Shown: in pieces, positions 16,717 through 25,060 of the stretch
Position numbering within the stretch: position 1 is the first letter of the stretch
Layout of the letters: each line of letters starts with the position of its first letter
Source: Mycobacterium sp. KBS0706
GTDB lineage: Bacteria; Pseudomonadota; Alphaproteobacteria; DSM-16000; Inquilinaceae
Direction of reading: 5' to 3'
DNA: 64,000 nucleotides
Assembly (NCBI RefSeq): GCF_005938675.2
Contig: NZ_VCCH02000035.1
Location: 1-64,000 of the forward strand
Program-made: the position numbers and the translations under genes
The notes under the pieces: generated by a model
Database searches by the model: none
The model's input: only the letters and a program-made list of their open reading frames with translations
What the model was told of the DNA's origin: nothing

Positions 16717-17613
16717 TCAGAAGGTCGAGGCGCCCAGCCGGGTCTCGTAATGTGCCTTCTGGCGGCGGGTAGCGACGATGGTGTTGCGCATCAGCACCGC
16801 CACCGTCACCGGCCCGACGCCCCCCGGCACCGGGGTGATCCAGCCCGCCACCGGGGCAACGCTGTCATAGTCGACATCGCCGACCACCCGGCTCTTGCCG
16901 GCGTCGTCCAGCACCTCGTTGATACCGATGTCGATCACCGCGGCGCCCGGCTTGATCATGTCGCCGGTGACCAGCTTCGGCTTGCCGACGGCGACGAACA
17001 CCGCATCGGCCCGGCGCGAATGCATGGAGACCGAGCGGGTCATGTGGTGGCAGACGGTGACGGTTGCGCCTTCCGACATCAGCAGGAAGGCGATCGGCTT
17101 GCCGACGATCTCGGAATGGCCGATCACCACGACCTCCAGCCCCGCCAGGGTCAGGCCGGTGCGCTTCAGCATTTCGACCGCAGCCAGCGCGGTGCAGGGC
17201 GCCAGCTCCAGCTCGTTGTAGACGATGTTGCCGATCGAGGCCGGGTTCATGCCCTCGACATCCTTCAGCGGATGGATCGCCGTCTGCATCGCCTTGATCG
17301 AGATGTGCTTCGGCACCGGGCGCTGCAGGATGATGCCGCTGACCTGCGGGTCGGCGTTCAACGCGGTGATGGCGGCGCGCAGCTCGTCCTGCGTGATCCG
17401 CTCCGGCAGGCGCCTGGTCTCGAAGGCGATGCCGACGCCTTCGGCCGTGCGCCGCTGGTTGCGGACATAGACGTCGACCGCGCTCTCGTCGCCGACCGTG
17501 ATCGACACCAGCTTCGGCGGCCAATGCGCCTCGCCCAGCGCCGACACCTCCGCCGCCACCTCGGCCAGGATGGCATCCGCCACCGCCCGCCCGGTCAGGT
17601 CCCGCTCGCTCAT
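16717..17613 (-). CDS. folD: FolD-like methylenetetrahydrofolate dehydrogenase, catalytic lysine replaced
   Basis: A 298-residue FolD homologue. The canonical enzyme oxidises 5,10-methylene-THF to methenyl-THF and hydrolyses that to 10-formyl-THF. Present: a VGDESAVDVYV region, the NADP-binding VVIGHSEIVGKP and GWITPVPGGVGPVTVA. The catalytic Lys of the YVxxK motif (Lys54 in E. coli) is Gln53 here (YVRNQRR), and the KDVDG Asp is Glu120 (KDVEG). In human MTHFD1 a K56Q change abolishes cyclohydrolase activity, so this may be a dehydrogenase-only paralogue. The ATG at 17613 follows GGAGCGGGCG. It lies 79 bases downstream of the ABC permease gene in the same direction. Confidence 0.85.
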   Translation of the reverse strand: MSERDLTGRAVADAILAEVAAEVSALGEAHWPPKLVSITVGDESAVDVYVRNQRRTAEGVGIAFETRRLPERITQDELRAAITALNADPQVSGIILQRPVPKHISIKAMQTAIHPLKDVEGMNPASIGNIVYNELELAPCTALAAVEMLKRTGLTLAGLEVVVIGHSEIVGKPIAFLLMSEGATVTVCHHMTRSVSMHSRRADAVFVAVGKPKLVTGDMIKPGAAVIDIGINEVLDDAGKSRVVGDVDYDSVAPVAGWITPVPGGVGPVTVAVLMRNTIVATRRQKAHYETRLGASTF

Positions 17614-17692
17614 CGCCCGCTCCGTCACACGTCCCGCGCTGCGCGGCTTGTGACCCGGCGAGGCCGCAGCGTCAACCCGAACCGGCGGATGG

Positions 17693-18499
17693 CTACTTTG
17701 TGCCGGGAGCGAAGCCGCGCAGCAGGTGCTTCTGGATGTAGCCGGCGACCAGCAGCACCGGCAGCGAGGACAGGAGGCCGATCGCCATCAGCCGGCCCCA
17801 CAGCGTCTCGTCCTCGGTGATGAAGGTGGCGACGTAGAGCGGCAGGGTGAAGCGGCTGGGGCGCTGCAGATACAGGAGCGCGAACAGGAACTCGTTCCAG
17901 CACAGGATCAGGGCGAAGATCAGCGTCGCCACCAGCCCGGGCAGAGCCAGCGGCAGCACGATGTGCCACAGGCGGCGCAAGAGCCCGGCGCCGTCGATCG
18001 CCGCCGCCGCCTCGATCTCGACCGGCACCTCGCGGACGAAGCCGAGCAGCATCCACAGGCAGAAGGGCAGCGTGTACAGCTGGTACACCAGCACCAGCCC
18101 GGACAGGGTGCCGAGCAGGCCGAGATCGAGCAGCAGCGCATGCAGCGGCAGCGCCACCACGATCGGCGGCATCAGCTTGACCACCAGCACCAGCAGCAGG
18201 AACAGCACGTCCAGCCGCTTCGGGAAGCGGAACCGGGCCAGCGCATAGGCGGCCAGGAAGCCGGCGAACAGCGACAGCAGCGTCGCCCCGAAGGCGACGA
18301 TAGCGGTGTTCTTCAGCCGCACCAGGAACCCGTCGGCGAGCACGGCCCGGATGTTGTCGAGGGTCGGCACGGTCGGCAGGAAGCCACGGCCGGCACGGGC
18401 GGGGTCCTCGAAGGCGGCGCCGATCATCCACACCACCGGCAGGGCGAAGACCAGCACGAACAGGGCGATGCCGAGATACGGCAAGGAACGGCGGATCAC
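17693..18499 (-). CDS. Sugar-type ABC transporter permease, MalG family
   Basis: A 268-residue inner-membrane permease with six expected membrane helices and the EAA loop that docks the ATPase (VEIEAAAAIDGAGLLRRLWHIVLPLALPG). It starts with GTG at 18499 overlapping the stop of the first permease by 4 bases (GTGA), so translation is coupled. With its partner it would form the channel of a carbohydrate uptake (CUT1) importer. No ATPase gene is present in the operon. Confidence 0.9.
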   Translation of the reverse strand: MIRRSLPYLGIALFVLVFALPVVWMIGAAFEDPARAGRGFLPTVPTLDNIRAVLADGFLVRLKNTAIVAFGATLLSLFAGFLAAYALARFRFPKRLDVLFLLLVLVVKLMPPIVVALPLHALLLDLGLLGTLSGLVLVYQLYTLPFCLWMLLGFVREVPVEIEAAAAIDGAGLLRRLWHIVLPLALPGLVATLIFALILCWNEFLFALLYLQRPSRFTLPLYVATFITEDETLWGRLMAIGLLSSLPVLLVAGYIQKHLLRGFAPGTK

Positions 18500-19365
18500 T
18501 TGGCCGAGCCCCGCATCGCCTGGGCGGCATAGACGGCGCACAGGGCGCAGGCGATCGCCATCATCACCACCGAGGCGGCGGCGGCGAGGCCGACATCGAA
18601 GAACTTGAAGCCCTTCTGGTAGACATACATCGACATCGTCTCGGTGGCATTGCCGGGGCCGCCGCCGGTCAGGGCATAGACCTTGTCGAACAGCTTGAAG
18701 GTGTCGATCAGGCGCAGCAGCAGCGCCAGGAAGACCTGGCCGCGCACCAGCGGCAGCACGATCCGGGTCAGCAGCACCCAGGTGCGGGCACCGTCGGTCC
18801 GCGCCGCCTCGACCACCTCGGGCGGGATCGACTGCAGCCCGGCCAGGACGATCAGAGTCGTCATCGGCGTCCACTGCCAGGTGTCGACCAGCATCACCGA
18901 CCACAGCGCCAGGCCGGGGTCGGACAGCCATTCCACCGGCGGCAGGCCGAGCCAGCCGAGCGCGCCGTTCAGCACCCCGACGTCGTAATGGAACCAGGAC
19001 CGCCAGATCGCTGAGCAGACCAGCGTCGACAGCATCATCGGATAGACCACGACCGACAGCACCGCGCCGCGGCCGCGGAACTCGCGGTTCAGCAGCAGGG
19101 CCAGCGCGGTGCCGAGGCCGACCTGGAGCAGCGAGGCGACGACCGCGAACCGGACCGTGTTGCCGATGTCGACCCGGAAGAACCAGTCGCCGAACAAAGT
19201 GGCGTAGTTGGCGAGGCCGACCCAGCGCGAGGTATCAGCGGCGAAATCGATTTCCTGGAAGGAATAGACGGCGACCTGGACCACGGGCGCGAGCGCGAAC
19301 ACGACCAGCAGCAGCGCGGCGGGAAGCAGGAGCAGGACGAGCTGCCGGCGGTCGGTGAAGAGCAT
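18496..19365 (-). CDS. Sugar-type ABC transporter permease, MalF family
   Basis: A 289-residue permease with six predicted membrane helices and the EAA loop PPEVVEAARTDGARTWVLLTRIVLPL. The CUT1 signature is YALTGGGPGNATETMSMYVY in the late segment. The ATG at 19365 is used because upstream sequence is a repeat element; no strong ribosome site is seen. It lies downstream of the binding-protein gene, with the 19400-19486 repeat in between, and is coupled to the second permease. Confidence 0.9.
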   Translation of the reverse strand: MLFTDRRQLVLLLLPAALLLVVFALAPVVQVAVYSFQEIDFAADTSRWVGLANYATLFGDWFFRVDIGNTVRFAVVASLLQVGLGTALALLLNREFRGRGAVLSVVVYPMMLSTLVCSAIWRSWFHYDVGVLNGALGWLGLPPVEWLSDPGLALWSVMLVDTWQWTPMTTLIVLAGLQSIPPEVVEAARTDGARTWVLLTRIVLPLVRGQVFLALLLRLIDTFKLFDKVYALTGGGPGNATETMSMYVYQKGFKFFDVGLAAAASVVMMAIACALCAVYAAQAMRGSAK

Positions 19366-19399
19366 GGGGTTCTGTACGGTCTTTCGGAAATCCCATCCT

Positions 19400-19486
19400 G
19401 TCATGCCCAGGCTTGACCCGGGCATCCAGGGCGGCAGGCACCGCTCTCGGTTGCCTTGGATCGCCGGGTCAAGCCCGGCGATGACA
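19400..19486. repeat. Pair of inverted REP-like units
   Basis: TGTCATGCCCAGGCTTGACC (19400 on) and, inverted, GGTCAAGCCCGGCGATGACA (to 19486), each itself a hairpin. The two units mirror one another like a BIME. It lies inside the ABC operon between the binding-protein and permease genes, where it could stabilise upstream mRNA and raise binding-protein output. Confidence 0.7.
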
Positions 19487-19506
19487 GAATAGGGTAAGCT
19501 CGTGCC

Positions 19507-20727
19507 TCACTTCGCCAGCGCCGCGTCGATGTCGGCCGAGGCCTTCGTCAGCGCCTCCTCCGGCGCCATCTGGCCGACCAGGGCCAGCTGCAGGTAGTCG
19601 CCGAGGATCGATTCGACCTGCGGCCACTGCTTGATCCGCGGCCGCGACACGCCGGCCTCGAGCGCCTTCAGCTGGTCCGGGTACCAGCGGTACTTGGCGA
19701 CCAGGTCCTTGTCGGCATACAGCGCGGTCAGCGTCGGCGGCAGGCCGAAGCGCAGCGCCAGCTCCTTCTGCATGTCGGCGCCGTTCAGGAAGGCCAGGAA
19801 CTTCTGCGCACCCTCGGCATTCGGCGCGCCCGACGGCACCGCCACCTGCCAGATGCCCAGCATCGGCGCCGGGCCCTTGGTCTCGCCCGGGGCCGGGCCG
19901 ATCGCGACCTTGCCGACCACCTTCGACTTGGCGGCGTCGTCCAGCGACGGCACCCAGGCCGGCCAGACCTCGATCGCCATGGCGGCGCGGCCCTGCTGCA
20001 GCGCGTCGCGCACCTCGGTGGCGTTATAGGTCTCGACCCCGGTCGGGGCGAAGGCCTTCAGCGCCAGGAACTGCTGCAGCGCCTTGGTGCCGGCGGGCGA
20101 CGCCAGCGCCGCCTTGCCCGAGCCGTCGATGATCTCGCCGCCATGGGCCCAGAAGATCGGCAGGAAGCCGGTGACGATCGGGTTGCCCTTGGTGCCGCGG
20201 AACACCACGCCGGCGACATTCGGGTCCTTGGCCTTCAGCGCCTCGGCCGCCTTGACCACGTCGCTCCAGCTCTTCGGCGCGGCCAGGCCGGCCGCCTGGA
20301 ACAGGTCGGTGCGGTAGGCGAACATCTCGACATTGCCGGCGAAGGGCAGCGCCACCACCTGCCCGTCCTTGCCCTTGGACAGGGCGGTCAGGCTGGGGAT
20401 CACGCCCGACAGGTCGGCGGTCACCGGCTTCAGCCAGCCATTGGCGGTGAATTCCGGCATCCAGGTGTCGTCGGCGACGATCACGTCATAGGCGTCGGCG
20501 CCGCCGCGCAGCGACACCACCAGCTTCTCGTACAGGCTGCCATAGGGCAGCTTCAGCAGCTCGACCTCGGTGTCCGGCGACACCGTCTTGTAGGCATCGA
20601 TCGCATAGGCCAGAGCGTCGCCATAGACGCCGTCGCGGCCGGCGATCACCAGCTCGTCCGCCTGCGCCGCCCCGGCCAGCAGGAGCGCCGCGAGGCCCGC
20701 AACCCGGCCGATCAACTTTGTCGTCAT
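19507..20727 (-). CDS. ABC transporter solute-binding protein, family 1 (sugar type)
   Basis: A 406-residue periplasmic binding protein. It has a cleavable signal (MTTKLIGRVAGLAALLLAGAAQA), then the family 1 fold with VIVADDTWMPEF, LPFAGNVEMFAYRTDLF, FLPIFWAHGGEIID and a C-terminal PRIKQWPQVESILGDYLQLAL. It would capture a sugar or sugar-like solute for the two permeases. The ATG at 20727 has GGAGGGATTGAAG upstream. The promoter region holds the perfect LacI-type operator at 20779-20796, so expression is probably induced by a ligand of the divergent LacI regulator. Confidence 0.9.
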   Translation of the reverse strand: MTTKLIGRVAGLAALLLAGAAQADELVIAGRDGVYGDALAYAIDAYKTVSPDTEVELLKLPYGSLYEKLVVSLRGGADAYDVIVADDTWMPEFTANGWLKPVTADLSGVIPSLTALSKGKDGQVVALPFAGNVEMFAYRTDLFQAAGLAAPKSWSDVVKAAEALKAKDPNVAGVVFRGTKGNPIVTGFLPIFWAHGGEIIDGSGKAALASPAGTKALQQFLALKAFAPTGVETYNATEVRDALQQGRAAMAIEVWPAWVPSLDDAAKSKVVGKVAIGPAPGETKGPAPMLGIWQVAVPSGAPNAEGAQKFLAFLNGADMQKELALRFGLPPTLTALYADKDLVAKYRWYPDQLKALEAGVSRPRIKQWPQVESILGDYLQLALVGQMAPEEALTKASADIDAALAK

Positions 20728-20778
20728 CTTCAATCCCTCCCCAGTCCGCAGGATGGTCGGCGACGCCCCGGACGAAGA

Positions 20779-20796
20779 TGTGAACACGTGTTCACA
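20779..20796 (-). promoter_or_regulatory. LacI-family operator, perfect 18-bp palindrome
   Basis: TGTGAACACGTGTTCACA, fully symmetric with the central CG step typical of LacI/GalR operators. It lies 52 bases before the binding-protein start codon, in the promoter zone of the ABC operon. Confidence 0.85.
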
Positions 20797-20949
20797 CATT
20801 GCCATATCCGAATGTCGGCCGCACCGCTCTCCGGCGGCGGTTCTATCATGGCTCCGAACACCGCACGCTTTCAAGGAAATGAATGTTTCGTGACGGTCCG
20901 GTGACAATCCTTTGGGCCTGCCGATTTCACCTTTACGGCACCTCGCCTT

Positions 20950-20967
20950 CATGAACACGTGTGCGCT
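20950..20967 (+). promoter_or_regulatory. Second, degenerate LacI-type operator
   Basis: It shares TGAACACGTGT with the perfect operator, 13 of 18 positions overall, and keeps the CG centre. It sits about 30 bases before the lacI-like start, consistent with autoregulation. DNA looping between the two sites (centres about 170 bases apart) is possible. Confidence 0.6.
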
Positions 20968-20997
20968 ATCCTGGGGTCATCGGCAGGGGAGCGCTGG

Positions 20998-22023
20998 TTG
21001 GGACGACAACGGCAGGACAGCGAGACGCGGCCGGCGACGGCGCAGGCAGTGGCGGAGCGGGCCGGAGTGTCGCGCGCCACGGTCTCGCGCATCATGTCCG
21101 GCCAGGCCCGGGTCGCGGCCGAGACCCGCGAGCGGGTGCTGGAGGCGGCCTCGGCGCTGGGCTACCAGGTCAACATGCTGGGCCGCGGCATGAACCGCCA
21201 GCGCTCCGACCTGGTCGGCATCGTCGTGCGCGGCGCCACCGACCCCTACCGCGCCGCCCTGTTCGAGGCGCTGCTGCGCGAGATCGACGGCCACGGCCTG
21301 CAGTCGCTGGTCAGCGAGGTCGGCGACGAGGCGGCGCTGGACCGCACTATCGCACGGTTCCTGCAGTACCGGGTCAGTGGCGTGCTGGTGACCTCCGGCG
21401 CGCCGCCGATCGCCCTGGCCGAGCAATGCGCCCGGCTGGGCATCCCGGTGGTGGCGCTGAACCGCGCCGTGTCGATCCCCGGGGTCGACGCCGTGCTGTC
21501 GGACAACGAGACCGGCGGCCGGCTGGCGGCGCAGGCGCTGCTGGATGCGGGCTGCCGGCATCTCGGCTTCCTTGGGGTCGAGGGCGGCACCTATAGCGGC
21601 CTGGCCCGCAGCGCCGCCTTCGTTGCCGCGCTGGCGCCGGCCCTGGCCGCCGGCCGCGCCACCTTCCGCCCGATCGTCGCCGCCGGGCCCGACCACGACG
21701 CCGGCGCCGCGGCCGCCGCCGGGGCCTGGGGCGCGCCGCTGGACGGGCTGTTCTGCGCCAGCGACGTGCTGGCCTGCGGCTTCCTGGACGGGGCCAGGGC
21801 GGCAGGACGCGCCGCCCCGCGCGATCTTTCGATCATCGGCTTCGACGACGTGACGCCGGCCGGCCTCGCCCCCTATCGCCTGACCACGATCCGCCAGGAC
21901 GCCGCCCGCATCGCCGCCCGCGCCGTGGCGCTGATGCTGGACCGCGCCGAGGATCCCGCCAGGCCGGCGACGGTGGAGACGGTGCCGGTCACCCTGGTGC
22001 GGCGGGCCACGGTCGCGGGCTAG
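20998..22023 (+). CDS. LacI-family transcriptional regulator of the ABC operon
   Basis: A 341-residue repressor. The N-terminal helix-turn-helix is TAQAVAERAGVSRATVSRIM with the hinge VLEAASALGYQVN. The periplasmic-binding-protein-like ligand domain follows (LVGIVVRGATDPY, VVALNRAV, IIGFDDVTPAGL). The start is taken as TTG 20998 with AGGGGAG 6 bases upstream. GTG at 20959 would overlap the second operator and lacks a ribosome site. It is divergent from the ABC operon and almost certainly controls it through the 20779 and 20950 sites. The effector sugar is unknown. Confidence 0.88.
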   Translation: MGRQRQDSETRPATAQAVAERAGVSRATVSRIMSGQARVAAETRERVLEAASALGYQVNMLGRGMNRQRSDLVGIVVRGATDPYRAALFEALLREIDGHGLQSLVSEVGDEAALDRTIARFLQYRVSGVLVTSGAPPIALAEQCARLGIPVVALNRAVSIPGVDAVLSDNETGGRLAAQALLDAGCRHLGFLGVEGGTYSGLARSAAFVAALAPALAAGRATFRPIVAAGPDHDAGAAAAAGAWGAPLDGLFCASDVLACGFLDGARAAGRAAPRDLSIIGFDDVTPAGLAPYRLTTIRQDAARIAARAVALMLDRAEDPARPATVETVPVTLVRRATVAG

Positions 22024-22448
22024 GCCAGGTCCTTGGTCATGAACACCCGGCTGGTGCCCGGCGGGTCGCAGGGGATGTCGCCGAACACCCGCCAGCCATG
22101 GCGGCGATAGAAGTCCGGCGCCTGGAAGCTGATGGTGAAGAGGACCGCCGAACGGCAGCCGCGCCGCCGTCCCTCCTCCTCCATCATCCGCAGGATCCGG
22201 CTGCCCAGCCCCGAGCCGCGCAGCGCCTCCGGCAGCCAGAACAGCTCGACGAACAGCAGCCCCAGCGAGGTGCGCCCCTTGGCGCCGCCGAGGATCTCGC
22301 CGGTCCCGGGATCGCGGACCACGACCGAGAGCGGCCGCCGGTCGCTGTAGCCGATGACCGTGTCGTTGAAGGCGTTCAGCCCGTCATTGATCAGCGCGTC
22401 CAGCCGGTCGTCGGCCGTCTCGGTCAGGACGATCTCGGGATCAGGCAT
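22020..22448 (-). CDS. GNAT-family N-acetyltransferase
   Basis: A 142-residue acetyltransferase with the acetyl-CoA loop RGSGLGSRILRMMEEEGRRRG (22182-22244 region), a preceding LFVELFWLPEALR strand and a C-terminal FYRRHGWRVFGD. The acceptor is unknown. It overlaps the lacI-like gene end-to-end by 4 bases and lies 26 bases downstream of the phosphodiesterase gene, so both are probably one transcript. Confidence 0.83.
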   Translation of the reverse strand: MPDPEIVLTETADDRLDALINDGLNAFNDTVIGYSDRRPLSVVVRDPGTGEILGGAKGRTSLGLLFVELFWLPEALRGSGLGSRILRMMEEEGRRRGCRSAVLFTISFQAPDFYRRHGWRVFGDIPCDPPGTSRVFMTKDLA

Positions 22449-22474
22449 CGCCGCCTCCGTCTTCCGGCCCGGCA

Positions 22475-23263
22475 TCAGGACACGCGCCGCTGCACCCCGT
22501 CGATCGGCGACAGATGCGAGATCAGCCGCTTGCCGGTCCAGTACAGCAGCCGGACCAGGGGCGGCTCGATGCCGACCGTCAGCTCGGCCCCCTGCTCGAG
22601 GTTGAACCCGACCGCATGCGACGGGCTGGGCCCGATCGAGGCCGGGATGCCGGCGAAGGTGGTGTCGACCGCCCGGTGGACATGGCCGCACAGCACATGC
22701 ACCACCTGGCGATGCCGCACCAGCACGCGGGCCAGGCCGTCGCCATTGCCGCAGCGCCAGCCATCCATCCGGGTCAGGCCGGTCTCGAAGGGCGGGTGGT
22801 GCATGAACAGCAGCGCCGGCTGCTGCGGCGCCTCAGACAGCCGGGCGTCGAGCCACTCCAGGCGCTCGTCGCACAACAGTCCCTCGATCCGGCCCGGGAT
22901 GGTGGTGTCGAGCCCGATCAGGCGCAGGCCGCCGGTCTCGCCGGCGATGTTGAGGAACGGGCCCTCGGCGCCGATCCCGGCATGGCCGGCGAAGGCCTCG
23001 CGCATCGCCTCGCGGTCGTCATGGTTGCCGGGGATCGCCAGCATCGGCAGGCCCAGCGGCGTCAGCGCCTTCTGGAACAGCCGGTACGATTCGACATCGC
23101 CGCGGTCGACCAGGTCGCCGGTGACCAGCAGCAGGTCCGGCCGCGGCGACAGCGCGGCGAGGTGCTCGGCACAGCGGCGCAGCGCGCCGAGCGCGTCGAT
23201 CCCGGTCTCGACCGCGACGTCCGGCGTGGTCACATGGGTGTCGGTGATCTGGGCGATCAGCAT
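22475..23263 (-). CDS. CpdA-like calcineurin-type metallophosphodiesterase
   Basis: A 262-residue two-metal phosphodiesterase. All signature blocks are present: QITDTHV, VTGDLVDRG, IPGNHDDRE, FMHHPPF and CGHVHRA. The layout matches class III 3',5'-cyclic AMP phosphodiesterases (CpdA); activity on other phosphodiesters is possible. The ATG at 23263 starts directly at the first metal-binding strand; the extra 14 residues from 23305 are not conserved. A cyclase that could supply its substrate lies at 5254-6402. It is followed by the GNAT gene. Confidence 0.82.
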   Translation of the reverse strand: MLIAQITDTHVTTPDVAVETGIDALGALRRCAEHLAALSPRPDLLLVTGDLVDRGDVESYRLFQKALTPLGLPMLAIPGNHDDREAMREAFAGHAGIGAEGPFLNIAGETGGLRLIGLDTTIPGRIEGLLCDERLEWLDARLSEAPQQPALLFMHHPPFETGLTRMDGWRCGNGDGLARVLVRHRQVVHVLCGHVHRAVDTTFAGIPASIGPSPSHAVGFNLEQGAELTVGIEPPLVRLLYWTGKRLISHLSPIDGVQRRVS

Positions 23264-23296
23264 GAACGTCCGGTACCTCGGCGCCGCGGAAGACGA

Positions 23297-23327
23297 GGCC
23301 GGCACGGTCGCGAGGACCGTGCCGGCC
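23297..23327. terminator. Perfect 13-bp stem-loop downstream of the HtrA-like gene
   Basis: GGCCGGCACGGTC, loop GCGAG, GACCGTGCCGGCC. It lies 66 bases past the protease stop and 34 before the phosphodiesterase start. There is no T run, so it is either a weak terminator or an mRNA-protecting hairpin. Confidence 0.55.
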
Positions 23328-23392
23328 GGATCTGATCCCAGACCGTTACACCGGCGGCGAGGCCCAACGCCAGCGCCGGAATGTGAATACGG

Positions 23393-24454
23393 CTATTGCG
23401 CGCCGAGCGCGACCGGCAGGCTGAGCGTCTCCTTGCCGCGGACCACGGTCAGCATCACCGAGGTCTGAGGCCGCATCAGGCCGACGGCGTTGCGCAGCGC
23501 GGTGGCGCCGTCGATCGGGTGCCCGTCCAGCCCCGTGACCACGTCGCCGACCTTGAGGCCGGCCGAGGCCGCGACGGTGCCGGGGACGATGCCGGTGATC
23601 AGCGCGCCGCGGGTGACGCCGGCGATCCCGCGCGACGCCGCCTTGGCCGCAGTCAGGTCCTCGATGGCGACGCCGAGTCGGGCCCGCGACACCGAGCCGA
23701 ATTGCTCGATCTGGTCGATCGAGTTCTTGACCATGTGCATCGGGATGGCGAAGCCGATGCCGGCATTGGCGCCGGACGGGCTGAGGATGGCCGTGTTGAT
23801 ACCGACGAGATGGCCGTCGAGATTGATCAGCGCCCCGCCGGAGCTGCCGGGGTTGATCGCCGCGTCGGTCTGGATGAAGTCCTCATAGCCTTCGATGCCG
23901 AGGCCGCTGCGGCCGGTGGCGCTGACGATGCCGAGCGAGGCGGTCTGGCCGAGGCCGAACGGATTGCCGATCGCGACCACGAAGTCGCCGACCTTGGGCA
24001 TGTCGGTGTCGTCCACCGGCAGCTCGGTCTTCAGCCCGCTGGCAGGGATGCGCAGCACCGCGATGTCGATGTCGGCGGCCGACCCCACCACCTGGGCCGG
24101 CACCTCGTTGCCGTCGCCCAGGGTGACGCCGATCTCGGTGGCGTTCTCGACGACATGGGCGCTGGTGACGACCAGGCCCTTGGCCGCATTGACGATGACG
24201 CCGGAGCCGACGCTGCGGAACGCCTTCTCCTTCTCGCCGCCGAAATAGCGCCGGATGTCGGGGTCGCGCAGCATCTCGGCGCTGGGGCGGACCGTGCCCT
24301 TGACCTGGACGTTCACCACCGCCGGCATGGCTTCGGTCAGCAGCGGGTTGAGCGTCGGCAGCCCGCCCCGGGCGGACCCGGCCGAGCCCCCCGAATTGCA
24401 GGCGGCCAGCGCCAGCATCGCAGGCACGACGAACAGCGTCAGGATGCGGCGCAT
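23393..24454 (-). CDS. HtrA/DegP-like serine protease lipoprotein with PDZ domain
   Basis: A 353-residue periplasmic protease with a lipoprotein signal (lipobox LAAC). The trypsin-like domain holds the triad His (VVTSAHVVENA), Asp (ADIDIAVLRI) and Ser (NPGSSGGALIN); one PDZ domain follows (about 250-345: GALITGIVPGTVAASAGLKVGDVVTGLDG). With one PDZ domain it is closer to DegS-type or short HtrA proteases than to two-PDZ DegP. It probably degrades or senses misfolded envelope proteins. The ATG at 24454 begins the signal peptide. The 24455-24731 interval upstream shows no further gene. Confidence 0.9.
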   Translation of the reverse strand: MRRILTLFVVPAMLALAACNSGGSAGSARGGLPTLNPLLTEAMPAVVNVQVKGTVRPSAEMLRDPDIRRYFGGEKEKAFRSVGSGVIVNAAKGLVVTSAHVVENATEIGVTLGDGNEVPAQVVGSAADIDIAVLRIPASGLKTELPVDDTDMPKVGDFVVAIGNPFGLGQTASLGIVSATGRSGLGIEGYEDFIQTDAAINPGSSGGALINLDGHLVGINTAILSPSGANAGIGFAIPMHMVKNSIDQIEQFGSVSRARLGVAIEDLTAAKAASRGIAGVTRGALITGIVPGTVAASAGLKVGDVVTGLDGHPIDGATALRNAVGLMRPQTSVMLTVVRGKETLSLPVALGAQ

Positions 24455-24731
24455 CAGGGTTCTCCTTCCGATTCGCTGGAAGATGTGCGCCGGTTTGCGC
24501 CAAGCGTCCAGGTTTGGGTGCACCCCACCGAACCCGCGAGGTCGGCGAAAGTTCACAGATGCGGCGAGGGTGGCGGCACGTGGACCGTGGGAGCAAGGGT
24601 TTTGCGATCGGAACGACACGGCCCCTCCCATCCCGACGCCGGTCGGCGTATATAGTCGGACATGACGACTGTGTGACATCGGCGTCGGCGACAGGCGTCG
24701 GCTGCGACCCGCTCAGATCCGGAGGGACTTC

Positions 24732-24959
24732 ATGACCGCGAGCGAACCTGCCGACCGCGCGGATATCGAGGCTTTGGCGAAATTTTTGTCCGAATCCGAC
24801 GGGGCTGCGGTGGCGCCTTACGCCCTGGTGCGCCGCGGCAGGATCAAGTGCTTCTTCGACAACCCGACGACGGCGACCGAAAGCGGCATCCAGGCCTATG
24901 CCGACCGTGCCTTCACGGTGATCGACATCCGCGCCCAGAGGGTCGTCCGCCGGCGGTGA
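24732..24959 (+). CDS. Small hypothetical protein
   Basis: A 75-residue, mostly polar protein that begins with an acidic helix-like part (ADIEALAKFLSESDG), then a strand-rich basic part (YALVRRGRIKCFFDN) and ends RRR. A clear GGAGGG ribosome site 6 bases before the ATG supports translation. No family is recognised. It is divergent from the HtrA-like gene. Confidence 0.55.
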   Translation: MTASEPADRADIEALAKFLSESDGAAVAPYALVRRGRIKCFFDNPTTATESGIQAYADRAFTVIDIRAQRVVRRR

Positions 24960-25000
24960 GGGGGCAAGCCCCGACCGATATCAGCCGCGCGCAGCGCCGT

Positions 25001-25060
25001 GGCCATCCAGAGATCGAGCCGCTGGATAGCCACGCCCCTTCGGGGCTCGCCATGACGGGT
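25001..25060. repeat. Dispersed palindromic repeat, copy 1
   Basis: GGCCATCCAG (25001-25010) faces CTGGATAGCC (25022-25031), followed by CACGCCCCTTCGGGGCTCGC and CATGACGGGT. The 39 bases at 25022-25060 recur with one difference at 41134-41172. It is a REP-like hairpin pair between genes. Confidence 0.75.

Noticed and set aside
24610..24640. Second GGAAC as an EcfG promoter upstream of the small gene at 24732
   Set aside because: After 16-17 bases the sequence is CCCG, not CGTT.
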